Below, in pieces: positions 31,163 to 39,213 of a stretch of DNA of 47,919 bases. The notes under the pieces were generated by a model. That model saw nothing but the letters and a program-made list of their open reading frames with translations. It was not told where the DNA came from and did no database searches. The DNA lies in the NCBI GenBank assembly GCA_964450715.1, contig CAYVFC010000054.1:1-47919 (forward strand), in the 5' to 3' direction. Origin of the DNA: CAYVFC01 sp964450715 (GTDB lineage Bacteria > Myxococcota_A > Polyangia > Polyangiales > JAFGIB01). A program made the position numbers and the translations under genes. Each line of letters begins with the position of its first letter. Position 1 is the stretch's first letter.

Positions 31163-31402
31163 TCAGCTCGCCCACCATAACGCCAGATAGGCGCAGCCGA
31201 CCAGCGCCCAGAGCACCGGCAGCACCCGGTTGCCGGCGGCCCAGGCCACGACAGGGGTCGCGGGCGGCAGCAGCGCCAGCGCTCGCACTGCGAGACGCAG
31301 TCGTTTGGCCCCGGCTGCTCGTATGAGCAGCATCACGTGCAGCACGAGCCAGACCGCGCCGTTGAGCACCAGGGCGAGCAAGATCGACAGGTCGCTTCCC
31401 AT
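31163..31402 (-). CDS. Small membrane protein, 79 aa
   Basis: Two or three hydrophobic helices: ILLALVLNGAVWLVLHVMLLI, LALLPPATPVVAWAA and VLPVLWALVGCAYLALWWAS, with a basic loop AAGAKRLRLAVRA between the first two. No family recognised. It is encoded immediately upstream of rsmE on the same strand and divergently from the bactofilin gene. Confidence 0.6.
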   Translation of the reverse strand: MGSDLSILLALVLNGAVWLVLHVMLLIRAAGAKRLRLAVRALALLPPATPVVAWAAGNRVLPVLWALVGCAYLALWWAS

Positions 31403-31487
31403 TTCCCGTTTTCCGCAGCGCCAGACTGGTTTCTCGACTTGCAGGTCCCGCCAGAATAGCCTTTATTGTGACAAGCGCCGAACCGAT

Positions 31488-31886
31488 ATGCCCGAAAAGG
31501 ATCTCACAGGAATCTTCGAGCTGAAAGCCCTGCTCGGCCGCGGCGCCGAGTTCGAGGGCAAGCTCACTTTTGCAGGCACTATCCGCATCGACGGCCGCTT
31601 TTCCGGCGAGATCTACGGCGAAGGCGTGCTGGTGCTGGGCGAGGGAGCCGAGGTGCGAGCCGAGATCGAGGTGGGCACCCTCATCGCCCGGGGCGGATCG
31701 GTCTGGGGCAACATCCGCGCCTCGCGCCTGGTGGAGATCTACGCGCCGGCCCGCGTCTACGCCGACATCCACGCACCTCAGGTCTATCTCGACAAGGGGG
31801 CGGTGTTCGAGGGAAGCTGTACCATGCCGGAAAAAGCTCCGGCGCAGGCCGACCAAATCGAGGAGGCGGGCGGCGAGCAAGACTGA
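31488..31886 (+). CDS. Bactofilin, 132 aa
   Basis: The core LLGRGAEFEGKLTFAGTIRIDGRFSGEIYGEGVLVLGEGAEVRAEIEVGTLIARGGSVWGNIRASRLVEIYAPARVYADIHAPQVYLDKGAVFEGSC is a typical bactofilin domain (DUF583), a right-handed beta-helix that polymerises into non-polar filaments without nucleotide. Short flexible tails flank it (MPEKDLTGIFELKA; EKAPAQADQIEEAGGEQD). In Myxococcota and Caulobacter such proteins scaffold cell-wall enzymes or chromosome-segregation factors. ATG 31488 begins just before the conserved core. It is followed after 31 bp by a secreted SRPBCC protein, possibly in the same operon. Confidence 0.92.
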   Translation: MPEKDLTGIFELKALLGRGAEFEGKLTFAGTIRIDGRFSGEIYGEGVLVLGEGAEVRAEIEVGTLIARGGSVWGNIRASRLVEIYAPARVYADIHAPQVYLDKGAVFEGSCTMPEKAPAQADQIEEAGGEQD

Positions 31887-31917
31887 ATGGCCGGCCTTGC
31901 CGAGCAGTCCAAGCAGT

Positions 31918-32571
31918 ATGACGGACCAGAGAAAATATCGCGGAGCGGGGCGATTCGGGTTCGGTCCCCGAAACGGCGCGGCGGCGGTGCTGGTGTTTTC
32001 GCTGCTTTTCTTCGCTGGATCGGCTCTGGCCCAGCAGGCTGAGCCCTCCCTGTCGGCCGACCTCCGCCAGGGCAAGATCGTGACCACGAGCCTTACGCGC
32101 GAGGGGGTGAAGGTGCGCGGCGGCAAGGCAGAGGTCTTGCTCGATGCTCCCCTGAAAAAGGTCATGGCCGTGGTCGAGGACTATGACAACTACAAGAAAT
32201 TTTTACCGTTTTTCCATGTTTCTCGCACCCTGGCCAAGCGTGGGGCCAATGCGATCACCTACATGGAAGCCAAGATCCTCAATGGAGCTCATACCATCTG
32301 GGTGGAGGTGACCTTTCGCGAGCGGAAATCAAAGGGCTCGAGCAAGGTCATCGAGGGCAAGATGAATCGGGGGAATGTGAACCTGCTGTCCCTGCGATGG
32401 GAGGCGGCCGCGGTGGACGGCGACAAGACCCTGCTCAGCTTCGAATTCCTGGTCGATCCGGATCTACCCATACCCAGCTCCGTGATCAGCGATCAGAACG
32501 CGGTTTCGGCGCGCCGCACCGTCAGAGCGCTCCGCAAACGGCTCTACGGGATCATGGGCAAGACGGGTTAG
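31918..32571 (+). CDS. Exported SRPBCC (COQ10/START-like) protein, 217 aa
   Basis: The N-terminus (MTDQRKYRGAGRFGFGPRNG, then AAAVLVFSLLFFAGSALAQQ) is a clear signal peptide with an Ala-x-Ala cleavage site near residue 38. The mature part is an SRPBCC fold: GKAEVLLDAPLKKVMAVVEDYDNYKKFLPFFHVSRTLAKRG, strands ITYMEAKILNGAHTIWVEVTFRE, and a C-terminal helix NAVSARRTVRALRKRLYGIM. This resembles the polyketide-cyclase/COQ10 group that binds lipids or quinones. A periplasmic lipid-binding role is likely. It lies 31 bp after bactofilin. Confidence 0.82.
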   Translation: MTDQRKYRGAGRFGFGPRNGAAAVLVFSLLFFAGSALAQQAEPSLSADLRQGKIVTTSLTREGVKVRGGKAEVLLDAPLKKVMAVVEDYDNYKKFLPFFHVSRTLAKRGANAITYMEAKILNGAHTIWVEVTFRERKSKGSSKVIEGKMNRGNVNLLSLRWEAAAVDGDKTLLSFEFLVDPDLPIPSSVISDQNAVSARRTVRALRKRLYGIMGKTG

Positions 32572-32736
32572 CCGGCGCTTTGGGCCCGGCACAAAACGGC
32601 ACATGACGGGTTCCGGATGACGGTAGCCGGCGGTCGATGCCGCTGCCGGGAAGCGGTTTTACGCCCTGCGATGAAGTGGGCAGAATCACACGGTATTTCA
32701 GCCTCTGAAAGATCGCTTCACCGTGCGTTCATATGC

Positions 32737-32765
32737 TTGACTCCGCGATATCACGCTGATATGAG
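32737..32765 (+). promoter_or_regulatory. Sigma-70-type promoter of the ATP synthase operon
   Basis: TTGACT (32737-32742), a 17-nt spacer, TATGAG (32760-32765), 110 bp upstream of the first ATP synthase gene. It lies in a 303-bp gene-free stretch (32572-32874) in which the only other structure I see is a 6-bp dyad around TGAATGAAGCTGCATTCA. Confidence 0.6.
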
Positions 32766-32874
32766 GGCGTGCCGGCGTTAAGGTACGTCCCTGAATGAAG
32801 CTGCATTCATGCAGGGTCCAGCGATCCTTCGGGACGCTGCCCGCAGCAGCCAGCCACATACGAGAGAAAGCCCC

Positions 32875-33348
32875 ATGCCCTTTTCGGTCGCGCTTGGCGT
32901 GATGTTGTCCGGAGGATCGGTGATCGACCTGGACGGTACGGTATTCGTCCAGTTCATCGTATTCTTCATCGTCTTTTTCATTTTGCGCTCGCTGGTCTTC
33001 AAGCCAGTGCTCACCCTCTTCGATGCCCGTGAAGCGGCCATCGAGGGCGAGAAGGAGAATGCCAGCGAGATGACCAGCAAGGCCGACGAGAAGCTCGCGA
33101 AGTACGAAGGCGAGATGAGTCGGTTGAGGGATATAGCCAATCAGGAGCGCGACAAGCTGCGCGTCGAAGGCCAGAAGCTAGCCCGCGAGATCGCCGACCA
33201 GGCGCGCACCGAGAGCGAGACGCTGATGGCCGATTCCAAGAGCAAGCTTCAGACCGAATCCGAGCGCGTACGAGACGAGGTCAAGGCGGTGGTGCCCACC
33301 CTCGCGCGTCAGATCGCCGGCAAGCTGCTCGACAGAGAGGTGCAATAA
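32875..33348 (+). CDS. atpX: F-type ATP synthase subunit b' (second b subunit), 157 aa
   Basis: One membrane helix (VFVQFIVFFIVFFILRSLVFKPV, about residues 22-44) is followed by a long charged helix (EAAIEGEKENASEMTSKADEKLAKYEGEMSRLRDIANQERDKLRVEGQKLAREI), the layout of peripheral-stalk b-type subunits. ATG 32875 gives a normal length. Two dissimilar b-type genes in a row (this and atpF) imply a b/b' heterodimeric stalk as in several Deltaproteobacteria, cyanobacteria and purple bacteria. Its stop overlaps the atpF start (TAATG). It opens the operon b', b, delta, alpha, gamma, beta, epsilon. Confidence 0.9.
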   Translation: MPFSVALGVMLSGGSVIDLDGTVFVQFIVFFIVFFILRSLVFKPVLTLFDAREAAIEGEKENASEMTSKADEKLAKYEGEMSRLRDIANQERDKLRVEGQKLAREIADQARTESETLMADSKSKLQTESERVRDEVKAVVPTLARQIAGKLLDREVQ

Positions 33349-34055
33349 TGAACGCGGCGGCACTGCGACTGGCGGTACTGACCCTGACGCTCGTGTTGCT
33401 CCCCGTTACCTGGGCGGCGGCCGAGTCGCACGGCTCTCACGACGCGCACGGCGCTAACGCCCACGCCGTAGAGGCGTATGACGGTCACGGCGAAGAAGCG
33501 CACGGCGAAGAAGCGCACGGTGACGGCCACGGCGGCCCGCTCACCATCAAGGGCGTGCTCACCAACACGGAGTTCATCGGCAACGTGGTGAACTTCTGCG
33601 TGCTGATCGGCATCCTGGTCTGGCTCGGCCGCAAGCCGCTGAGCGAGCACCTGGTGGCGCGGCGCAAGGCTGTCGAGGACGGCCTGGTCGAGGCGGCAAA
33701 GGTCAAGAAGGAAGCTGAGGCCAAGTACAAGGAGTACTCCGAGAGGCTGGAGAAGCTCGACGAGGAGGTCAAGCGCATGACCGACGCCATCGCCGAGGCC
33801 GCGCAGAAGGACAAGCAGCGCATCGTCGAGGAGGCGGAGGCGCGCGCCCAGAGGCTCAAGCAGGATACCGAGCGGTTGATCGAGCAGCAGATGAAGCAGC
33901 TTTACGCGGACGTCATGAGCGAGGTGGTCGATTCGTCCGTGAAGGCAGCCGAGTCCGTGCTCAGCGAGAAGCTCAACGCCCAGGATCAGCAGAAGCTGGC
34001 CCGGGAATATCTGACCGAGCTCGGTAAGAGCGCCAAGCAGGAGGGCCGAGCGTGA
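33348..34055 (+). CDS. atpF: F-type ATP synthase subunit b with His-rich leader, 235 aa
   Basis: The C-terminal 165 residues are a normal b subunit: membrane helix (EFIGNVVNFCVLIGILVWLGRKPLSEHL) and a long heptad helix to LTELGKSAKQ. Unusually the protein begins with a cleavable-looking signal (LAVLTLTLVLLPVTWAAAESH) and a His/Gly/Glu-rich stretch (residues about 26-62, with SHGSHDAHGANAHAVE and repeated GEEAH). If the signal is cleaved, this segment lies on the periplasmic side. It may bind metal ions. The start overlaps the b' stop (TAATG) and the stop overlaps the atpH start (GTGA), showing translational coupling. Confidence 0.9.
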   Translation: MNAAALRLAVLTLTLVLLPVTWAAAESHGSHDAHGANAHAVEAYDGHGEEAHGEEAHGDGHGGPLTIKGVLTNTEFIGNVVNFCVLIGILVWLGRKPLSEHLVARRKAVEDGLVEAAKVKKEAEAKYKEYSERLEKLDEEVKRMTDAIAEAAQKDKQRIVEEAEARAQRLKQDTERLIEQQMKQLYADVMSEVVDSSVKAAESVLSEKLNAQDQQKLAREYLTELGKSAKQEGRA

Positions 34056-34621
34056 AAGTCGGAATCGTAGGCAGGCGTTACGCGACCGCGCTTTTCCAGC
34101 TGGCGGTCGACGGCAATCTGGTGGAGCGACTCGGCCGGGAGATCAACGATTTCGCCGCGTCGTTCAAAGGGAGCCCGCAGCTGCAGGCGGTCTTCGAGAA
34201 CCCAGTTTACGGCGCGGAGACCCGGCGCCGCATCATCGCGGATCTGGCCACCTCCTCGGCCGCGCATCCCCTGGTCAAGAACCTGCTGCTGCTGCTCTCG
34301 GACCGGCGCCGCATGCGCTTCGTGGGCGAGATCGCCGACGGCTTTCGCGAGCTCGCCGAGGCGCGTTCGGGCAAGGTACGGGCCGAGGTGACCGTGGCCA
34401 CCGATCTGCCCGAGAGCTACTTCCTCGAGCTCAAGAGGACGCTGGAAGCGGTGACCGGCAAGCAGGTGGTCATCGACAAGAAGAAAGACCCTTCCCTTAT
34501 CGGAGGCGTCGTCGCCCGGATCGGCGATCAGGTTTTCGACGGGAGCATTCGCAACCGTCTCTCAGGTTTGAAACTGGAGCTACTTTCCAATACCGAAACC
34601 CTTGCGAGCGGGTCCCAGTAG
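34052..34621 (+). CDS. atpH: F-type ATP synthase subunit delta, 189 aa
   Basis: GRRYATALFQLAVDGNLVERLGREINDFAASF at the N-terminus and VTVATDLPESYFLELKRTLEAVTGKQVVIDKKKDPSLIGGVVARIGDQVFDGSIRNRLSGLK at the C-terminus are the family signatures of delta (OSCP), which joins the peripheral stalk to F1. Length is normal. GTG 34052 overlaps the atpF stop. Confidence 0.96.
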   Translation: MKVGIVGRRYATALFQLAVDGNLVERLGREINDFAASFKGSPQLQAVFENPVYGAETRRRIIADLATSSAAHPLVKNLLLLLSDRRRMRFVGEIADGFRELAEARSGKVRAEVTVATDLPESYFLELKRTLEAVTGKQVVIDKKKDPSLIGGVVARIGDQVFDGSIRNRLSGLKLELLSNTETLASGSQ

Positions 34622-34639
34622 GGCCGCACGAGGTGGCCG

Positions 34640-36298
34640 ATGCAGCTTCGCGCTGAAGAAATATCGAGAATCATCCAGAAACAGATCGCCTCTTACGACA
34701 AGACCGTGGAGGCCATGGAAACCGGTACCGTGCTGTCGGTAGGTGACGGCATCGCGCGCATCTACGGCCTGGACAAGGCCATGGCGGGCGAGCTGGTCGA
34801 GTTCCCCGGACAGTTGATGGGCATGGTGCTCAACCTCGAGTCGGACAACGTGGGCGTGGCCATCATGGGCTCGGACACCGAGATCCACGAGGGAGACACG
34901 GTCAAGCGTACCGGCCGCATCGTAGAGGTGCCCGTCGGCGACGCCATGGCCGGCCGCGTGGTCAACGCGCTGGGGATGCCCGTCGACGGCAAGGGCCCCA
35001 TCGAGACCAAGCAGTTCGGCCGCGTCGAGGTCAAGGCGCCGGGCATCATCGTTCGCCAGAGCGTGAACGAGCCCCTGCAGACCGGCCTCAAGGCCATCGA
35101 CTCCATGATCCCCATCGGCCGCGGGCAGCGTGAGCTGATCATCGGCGACCGCCAGACCGGCAAGACCGCCATCGCCGTGGATGCCATCATCAACCAGAAG
35201 GGCAAGAACGTCTTCTGCGTCTACGTGGCCATCGGTCAGAAGCAGTCCACCGTGGCCCAGGTGGTGGACAGGCTGCAGTCCTTCGGCGCCATGGAGTACA
35301 CCACGGTGGTGGTGGCCGGAGCGTCGGAGATGGCGCCTCTGCAGTTCATCGCGCCCTACACCGGCGCGGCCCTGGCCGAGTACTACCGCGACTCGGGCCG
35401 CGACGCGCTCATCATCTACGACGACCTTTCCAAGCAGGCGGCCGCCTACCGGCAACTTTCGCTGCTGCTGCGCCGGCCGCCCGGCCGCGAGGCCTTCCCG
35501 GGCGACGTCTTCTACCTGCACAGCCGCCTGCTCGAGCGCGCCGCCAAGCTGGCCGCCGAGTACGTGGTGGTGCCCAAGGGCCAGGAAGCCACGCGCCCGG
35601 CCGACGGCCAGGGGATCTTCTTCGGCCGCGATGCCAGGGAGGACGCCGAGAAGGCCGCCAAGGAGAAGGGCGAGGGCTTCGAGGCCAAGAAGCTGGCGGA
35701 CTCGGGCGGGTCGCTGACGGCGCTTCCCATCATCGAGACCCAGGCCGGCGACGTCTCCGCCTACATTCCCACCAACGTGATCAGCATCACCGACGGCCAG
35801 ATCTTCCTGGAGGCGGACCTGTTCTACTCCGGCGTACGCCCGGCCATCAACGTGGGCATCTCGGTCTCGCGCGTCGGCGGTAACGCCCAGATCAAGGCCA
35901 TGAAGCAGATTGCCGGTACCCTCAGGCTGGACCTGGCGCAGTACCGCGAGATGGCCGCCTTCGCCCAGTTCGCCTCCGACCTGGACGCGGCCACCAAGGC
36001 CCAGCTCAACCGCGGCGAGCGGCTGGTCGAGCTGCTCAAGCAGGACCAGTTCGTGCCCATGCCGGTCGAGGAGCAGGTCCTGGCCATCTACGCCGGCACC
36101 AACGGGTATGTAGACAAGTACGACACCTCGGTCATCGGCCGCTACCAGGTGGAGCTGCTGGACTTCGTCAAGAGCAGCCACGCCAAGGTGCTGGAGGACA
36201 TCCGGGAAAAGAAGGTCCTCAACGACGAGATCAAGGCCTCGCTGGAGGCCGCGCTCAAGGCCTTTGCCGAGGTATTCAATCCCGACAAGAAGAACTAA
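34640..36298 (+). CDS. atpA: F-type ATP synthase subunit alpha, 552 aa
   Basis: A full alpha subunit with the non-catalytic nucleotide site GDRQTGKTAI (about 169-178) and the conserved GGSLTALPIIETQAGDVSAYIPTNVISITDGQIFLE segment. It is about 45 residues longer than the usual 500-510 aa because of a charged insertion, about residues 305-351 (AEYVVVPKGQEATRPADGQG, then RDAREDAEKAAKEKGEGFEAKK), placed between the LLERAAKL helix and GGSLTALPI. This is on the outer part of the nucleotide-binding domain, so assembly should not be blocked. Longer loops here are, as far as I recall, also found in some myxobacterial alpha subunits. It is followed by atpG after 3 bp. Confidence 0.97.
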   Translation: MQLRAEEISRIIQKQIASYDKTVEAMETGTVLSVGDGIARIYGLDKAMAGELVEFPGQLMGMVLNLESDNVGVAIMGSDTEIHEGDTVKRTGRIVEVPVGDAMAGRVVNALGMPVDGKGPIETKQFGRVEVKAPGIIVRQSVNEPLQTGLKAIDSMIPIGRGQRELIIGDRQTGKTAIAVDAIINQKGKNVFCVYVAIGQKQSTVAQVVDRLQSFGAMEYTTVVVAGASEMAPLQFIAPYTGAALAEYYRDSGRDALIIYDDLSKQAAAYRQLSLLLRRPPGREAFPGDVFYLHSRLLERAAKLAAEYVVVPKGQEATRPADGQGIFFGRDAREDAEKAAKEKGEGFEAKKLADSGGSLTALPIIETQAGDVSAYIPTNVISITDGQIFLEADLFYSGVRPAINVGISVSRVGGNAQIKAMKQIAGTLRLDLAQYREMAAFAQFASDLDAATKAQLNRGERLVELLKQDQFVPMPVEEQVLAIYAGTNGYVDKYDTSVIGRYQVELLDFVKSSHAKVLEDIREKKVLNDEIKASLEAALKAFAEVFNPDKKN

Positions 36299-36301
36299 CA
36301 G

Positions 36302-37171
36302 ATGCCCAGCCAAAAAGAGATACGCCGCCGCATCAGCAGCGTAAAGAACACGCAGAAGATCACCCGCGCCATGAAGATGGTGGCGGCGGCCAAGCTCAGG
36401 CGCGCGCAGGAGAACATCACCCAGATGCGCCCTTACGCGCTACAAACGCTGGATATCCTGTCGTCGGTGGCCGCGCGCGCCGGAGACGAGGATGTCCACC
36501 CGCTGCTGGCGCGCCGCGAGCCCAAAAACGTCCTGCTGGTGGTGATCACCAGCGACCGCGGGCTGGCCGGAGCCTTCAACGCCAACATCCACAAGGCCGC
36601 CCACCGCTACCTGGACGAGCTCGGGGAGCAGGGCGTCAACGTCACCCTGGTCACCATCGGCCGCAAGGGCAACGAGTACTTCCGCCGCCGTAAGGCCAAC
36701 ATCGCCCACAACTTCAAGGACATCTACGAGAAGATGGGGCCGGACAGCGCGCGCGGCGTGGGCGACATGATCGTCGACCAGTACATCAAGGCCGATCTGG
36801 ACGCGGTATACCTGGTTTACAACGAGTTCAAGAGCGCCATCAGCCAGAAGGTGGTGATGGAGCAGCTTTTGCCCATCAAGCCGCTCGAGCTAGCCGAGGA
36901 CGCCTTCGCGCCGGACTTCATCTATGAGCCCGACAAGCGAGCGCTGCTCGACACGCTGTTGCCCATGTACGTCAACGTGGAGGTCTACCGGGCGCTTCTG
37001 GAATCGGTGGCATCCGAGCACGGCGCGCGCATGACCGCCATGGACAACGCGACCACCAACGCGGGTGAGATGATCGACCGGCTCACCCTTCAGATGAACC
37101 GCGCTCGCCAGGCCGCCATCACCAAGGAGCTGATGGAGATCATCAGCGGCGCCGAGGCGCTGAACGCGTAG
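36302..37171 (+). CDS. atpG: F-type ATP synthase subunit gamma, 289 aa
   Basis: Begins SQKEIRRRISSVKNTQKITRAMKMVAAAKLRRAQ and ends EHGARMTAMDNATTNAGEMIDRLTLQMNRARQAAITKELMEIISGAEAL, the two helices of the central rotating shaft. Length is normal. The gene follows atpA after 3 bp; the 54-bp gap to atpD shows only a ribosome site (AAGAGGG). Confidence 0.97.
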   Translation: MPSQKEIRRRISSVKNTQKITRAMKMVAAAKLRRAQENITQMRPYALQTLDILSSVAARAGDEDVHPLLARREPKNVLLVVITSDRGLAGAFNANIHKAAHRYLDELGEQGVNVTLVTIGRKGNEYFRRRKANIAHNFKDIYEKMGPDSARGVGDMIVDQYIKADLDAVYLVYNEFKSAISQKVVMEQLLPIKPLELAEDAFAPDFIYEPDKRALLDTLLPMYVNVEVYRALLESVASEHGARMTAMDNATTNAGEMIDRLTLQMNRARQAAITKELMEIISGAEALNA

Positions 37172-37225
37172 ATAGCGCTCGACAACAGGATTTGATCTTT
37201 TCGGTTTTGTTACCAAGAGGGAAAA

Positions 37226-38671
37226 ATGGCTGAAGCTGAACTTGCTAAAGGAAGAGTTGCCCAGGTGATGGGTCCGGTGGTGGACGTGGAGTTTCCTCCG
37301 GGCAAGCTGCCCAACATTTTCACCGCCCTGAGGGTCTCCAACCCCTCCATCAACGACAAGCCGGGCAACCTCGTGCTCGAGGTTGCCCAGCACCTCGGCG
37401 AGGGCACCGTGCGCACCATCGCCATGGACGCTACCGAGGGCCTGGTCCGCGGCATGGAGGTGACCAACACCGACAATCCCATCGTCATGCCGGTGGGCCG
37501 CGACTCGCTGGGCCGTATTCTCAACGTGGTCGGCGAGGTGGTGGACGGAGGTCCGCCGCTCAAGGCCACCAAGTTCGCCCCCATTCACCGCCATCCCCCC
37601 AAGTTCGTTGAGCAGAGCACCCAGATTGAGATGTTCGAGACGGGCATCAAGGTCGTGGACCTGCTGGCTCCCTACCGGAAGGGCGGCAAGATCGGCCTGT
37701 TTGGCGGCGCGGGCGTGGGCAAGACCGTGTTGCTGATGGAGCTCATCAACAACGTGGCCAAGGCGCACGGCGGCGTCTCCTGCTTCGCGGGCGTGGGCGA
37801 GCGCACCCGCGAGGGCAACGACCTGTACTGGGAGATGACCGACTCCAAGCTGGAATCCGGCGAATCGGTCCTCTCCAAGGCGGCGCTGGTCTACGGCCAG
37901 ATGAACGAGCCGCCCGGAGCGCGCGCCCGGGTGGGGCTGAGCGCGCTCACCCAGGCCGAGTACTTCCGCGACGAGGAAGGCCAGGACGTGCTGCTGTTCA
38001 TCGACAACATCTTCCGCTTCACCCAGGCGGGCTCCGAGGTGTCGGCGCTGCTGGGCCGTATCCCCAGCGCGGTGGGCTACCAGCCCACCCTGGGCACGGA
38101 CATGGGCGAGCTGCAGGAGCGCATCACCTCCACCGACAAGGGCTCCATCACCTCGGTGCAGGCGATTTACGTACCGGCGGACGACCTGACCGACCCGGCG
38201 CCGGCCACGGCCTTCGCCCACCTGGACGCCACCACGGTTCTGTCGCGTGCCATCGTGGAGATCGGCATCTACCCGGCGGTGGATCCGCTCGACTCCACCT
38301 CCACCATGCTCGACCCGCGCATCCTGGGCGAGCGCCACTACGGCATCGCGCGGCAGGTGCAGCAGACGCTGCAGAAGTACAAGGATCTGCAGGACATCAT
38401 CGCCATTCTGGGCATGGACGAGCTGAGCGAGGAAGACAAGCTCACCGTGGACCGCGCCCGCAAGATCCAGCGCTACCTGTCGCAGCCCTTCTTCGTAGCC
38501 GCCCAGTTCACCGGCGTCGAGGGCAAGTACGTCCCGCTGGAGGAGACGCTTTCGGGCTTCGAGGAGCTGCTCAGCGGAGCTCTCGACAACCTGCCCGAGC
38601 AGGCCTTCTACATGGTGGGCAACATCGACGAGGTCAAGGCCAAGGCCAAGAAGCTCGCGCAGGAGGAGTAG
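37226..38671 (+). CDS. atpD: F-type ATP synthase subunit beta, 481 aa
   Basis: The catalytic subunit. Walker A GGAGVGKTVL, the GERTREGNDLYWEM segment with the catalytic Glu, Walker B VLLFIDNIFRFTQAG, and ALLGRIPSAVGYQPTL are all intact. The ending LSGFEELLSGALDNLPEQAFYMVGNIDEVKAKAKKL is typical. Length is normal, and atpC follows after 2 bp. Confidence 0.98.
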   Translation: MAEAELAKGRVAQVMGPVVDVEFPPGKLPNIFTALRVSNPSINDKPGNLVLEVAQHLGEGTVRTIAMDATEGLVRGMEVTNTDNPIVMPVGRDSLGRILNVVGEVVDGGPPLKATKFAPIHRHPPKFVEQSTQIEMFETGIKVVDLLAPYRKGGKIGLFGGAGVGKTVLLMELINNVAKAHGGVSCFAGVGERTREGNDLYWEMTDSKLESGESVLSKAALVYGQMNEPPGARARVGLSALTQAEYFRDEEGQDVLLFIDNIFRFTQAGSEVSALLGRIPSAVGYQPTLGTDMGELQERITSTDKGSITSVQAIYVPADDLTDPAPATAFAHLDATTVLSRAIVEIGIYPAVDPLDSTSTMLDPRILGERHYGIARQVQQTLQKYKDLQDIIAILGMDELSEEDKLTVDRARKIQRYLSQPFFVAAQFTGVEGKYVPLEETLSGFEELLSGALDNLPEQAFYMVGNIDEVKAKAKKLAQEE

Positions 38672-38673
38672 CC

Positions 38674-39096
38674 GTGTCCGAGGGCTCGCAGCAGATTCTA
38701 CTCGAGATCGCCACCCCTCTCGGCAAGATGCTGGAGATCGAGGTCGACACCGTGCAGGTGCCGGGCGCGCAGGGCGAGTTCGGCATCCTGCCCGGCCACC
38801 TTCCGCTGCTGTCCGCCCTCAAGCCCGGGATCCTGCGCTACTACCGGGGCGGGACCGTAACCCAGGCGGCCATCGACGTGGGCTATGCAGAGGCCGGTCC
38901 CGGCAAGGTCAGCGTGCTGACCGAAGGGTACGCCACGCCCGAGCGTATCGACGTGGAGGCGGTCACCGGGGAGCTTCTCGAGGCCGAGAAAAAGCAGGCC
39001 GAGTTCGAGGAGGTGCTCGAGGGCCCGGCCTACGACCAGGTGCTGCGGGCGCAGCGCTGGGCCCAGGCGCGGCTGGAAGCGGCCGGCAAGGGCTGA
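38674..39096 (+). CDS. atpC: F-type ATP synthase subunit epsilon, 140 aa
   Basis: The N-terminal beta sandwich (LEIATPLGKMLEIEVDTVQVPGAQGEFGILPGHLPLLSALKPGILRYYRGG) and C-terminal helical hairpin are standard. It starts at GTG 38674, 2 bp after atpD, and ends the operon. It transmits rotation and inhibits hydrolysis. No a (atpB) or c (atpE) gene is adjacent, so they must lie elsewhere in the genome. Confidence 0.95.
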   Translation: MSEGSQQILLEIATPLGKMLEIEVDTVQVPGAQGEFGILPGHLPLLSALKPGILRYYRGGTVTQAAIDVGYAEAGPGKVSVLTEGYATPERIDVEAVTGELLEAEKKQAEFEEVLEGPAYDQVLRAQRWAQARLEAAGKG

Positions 39097-39147
39097 TCCC
39101 GGCGGGTCTCCGGCCCCCCCTGGCCCCTCCCCGGCATCCGGCGGGCT

Positions 39148-39165
39148 CCCGCGATGCGGGTTTTT
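39148..39165 (+). terminator. Rho-independent terminator of the ATP synthase operon
   Basis: The stem CCCGC-GAT-GCGGG is followed directly by TTTTT, 52 bp after the atpC stop. Longer imperfect pairing upstream (CCGGCGGGCTCCCG) may strengthen it. Confidence 0.85.
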
Positions 39166-39213
39166 ACAGGTAGGTATTGTCAGCCGACCAATTCCTGACT
39201 AGCCTTGCTTGCC

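Noticed and set aside
34580..36313. Long minus-strand frame opposite atpA (577 codons), and a similar one opposite atpD (36890-38338)
   Set aside because: Composition is His/Gly/Leu/Asp-rich as expected for antisense of highly expressed GC-rich genes; the plus-strand proteins are unmistakable.
32875..39096. Missing a and c subunits as a sign of a broken ATP synthase operon
   Set aside because: Split arrangements with atpB and atpE elsewhere are known in related bacteria, and all genes here are intact and tightly coupled.
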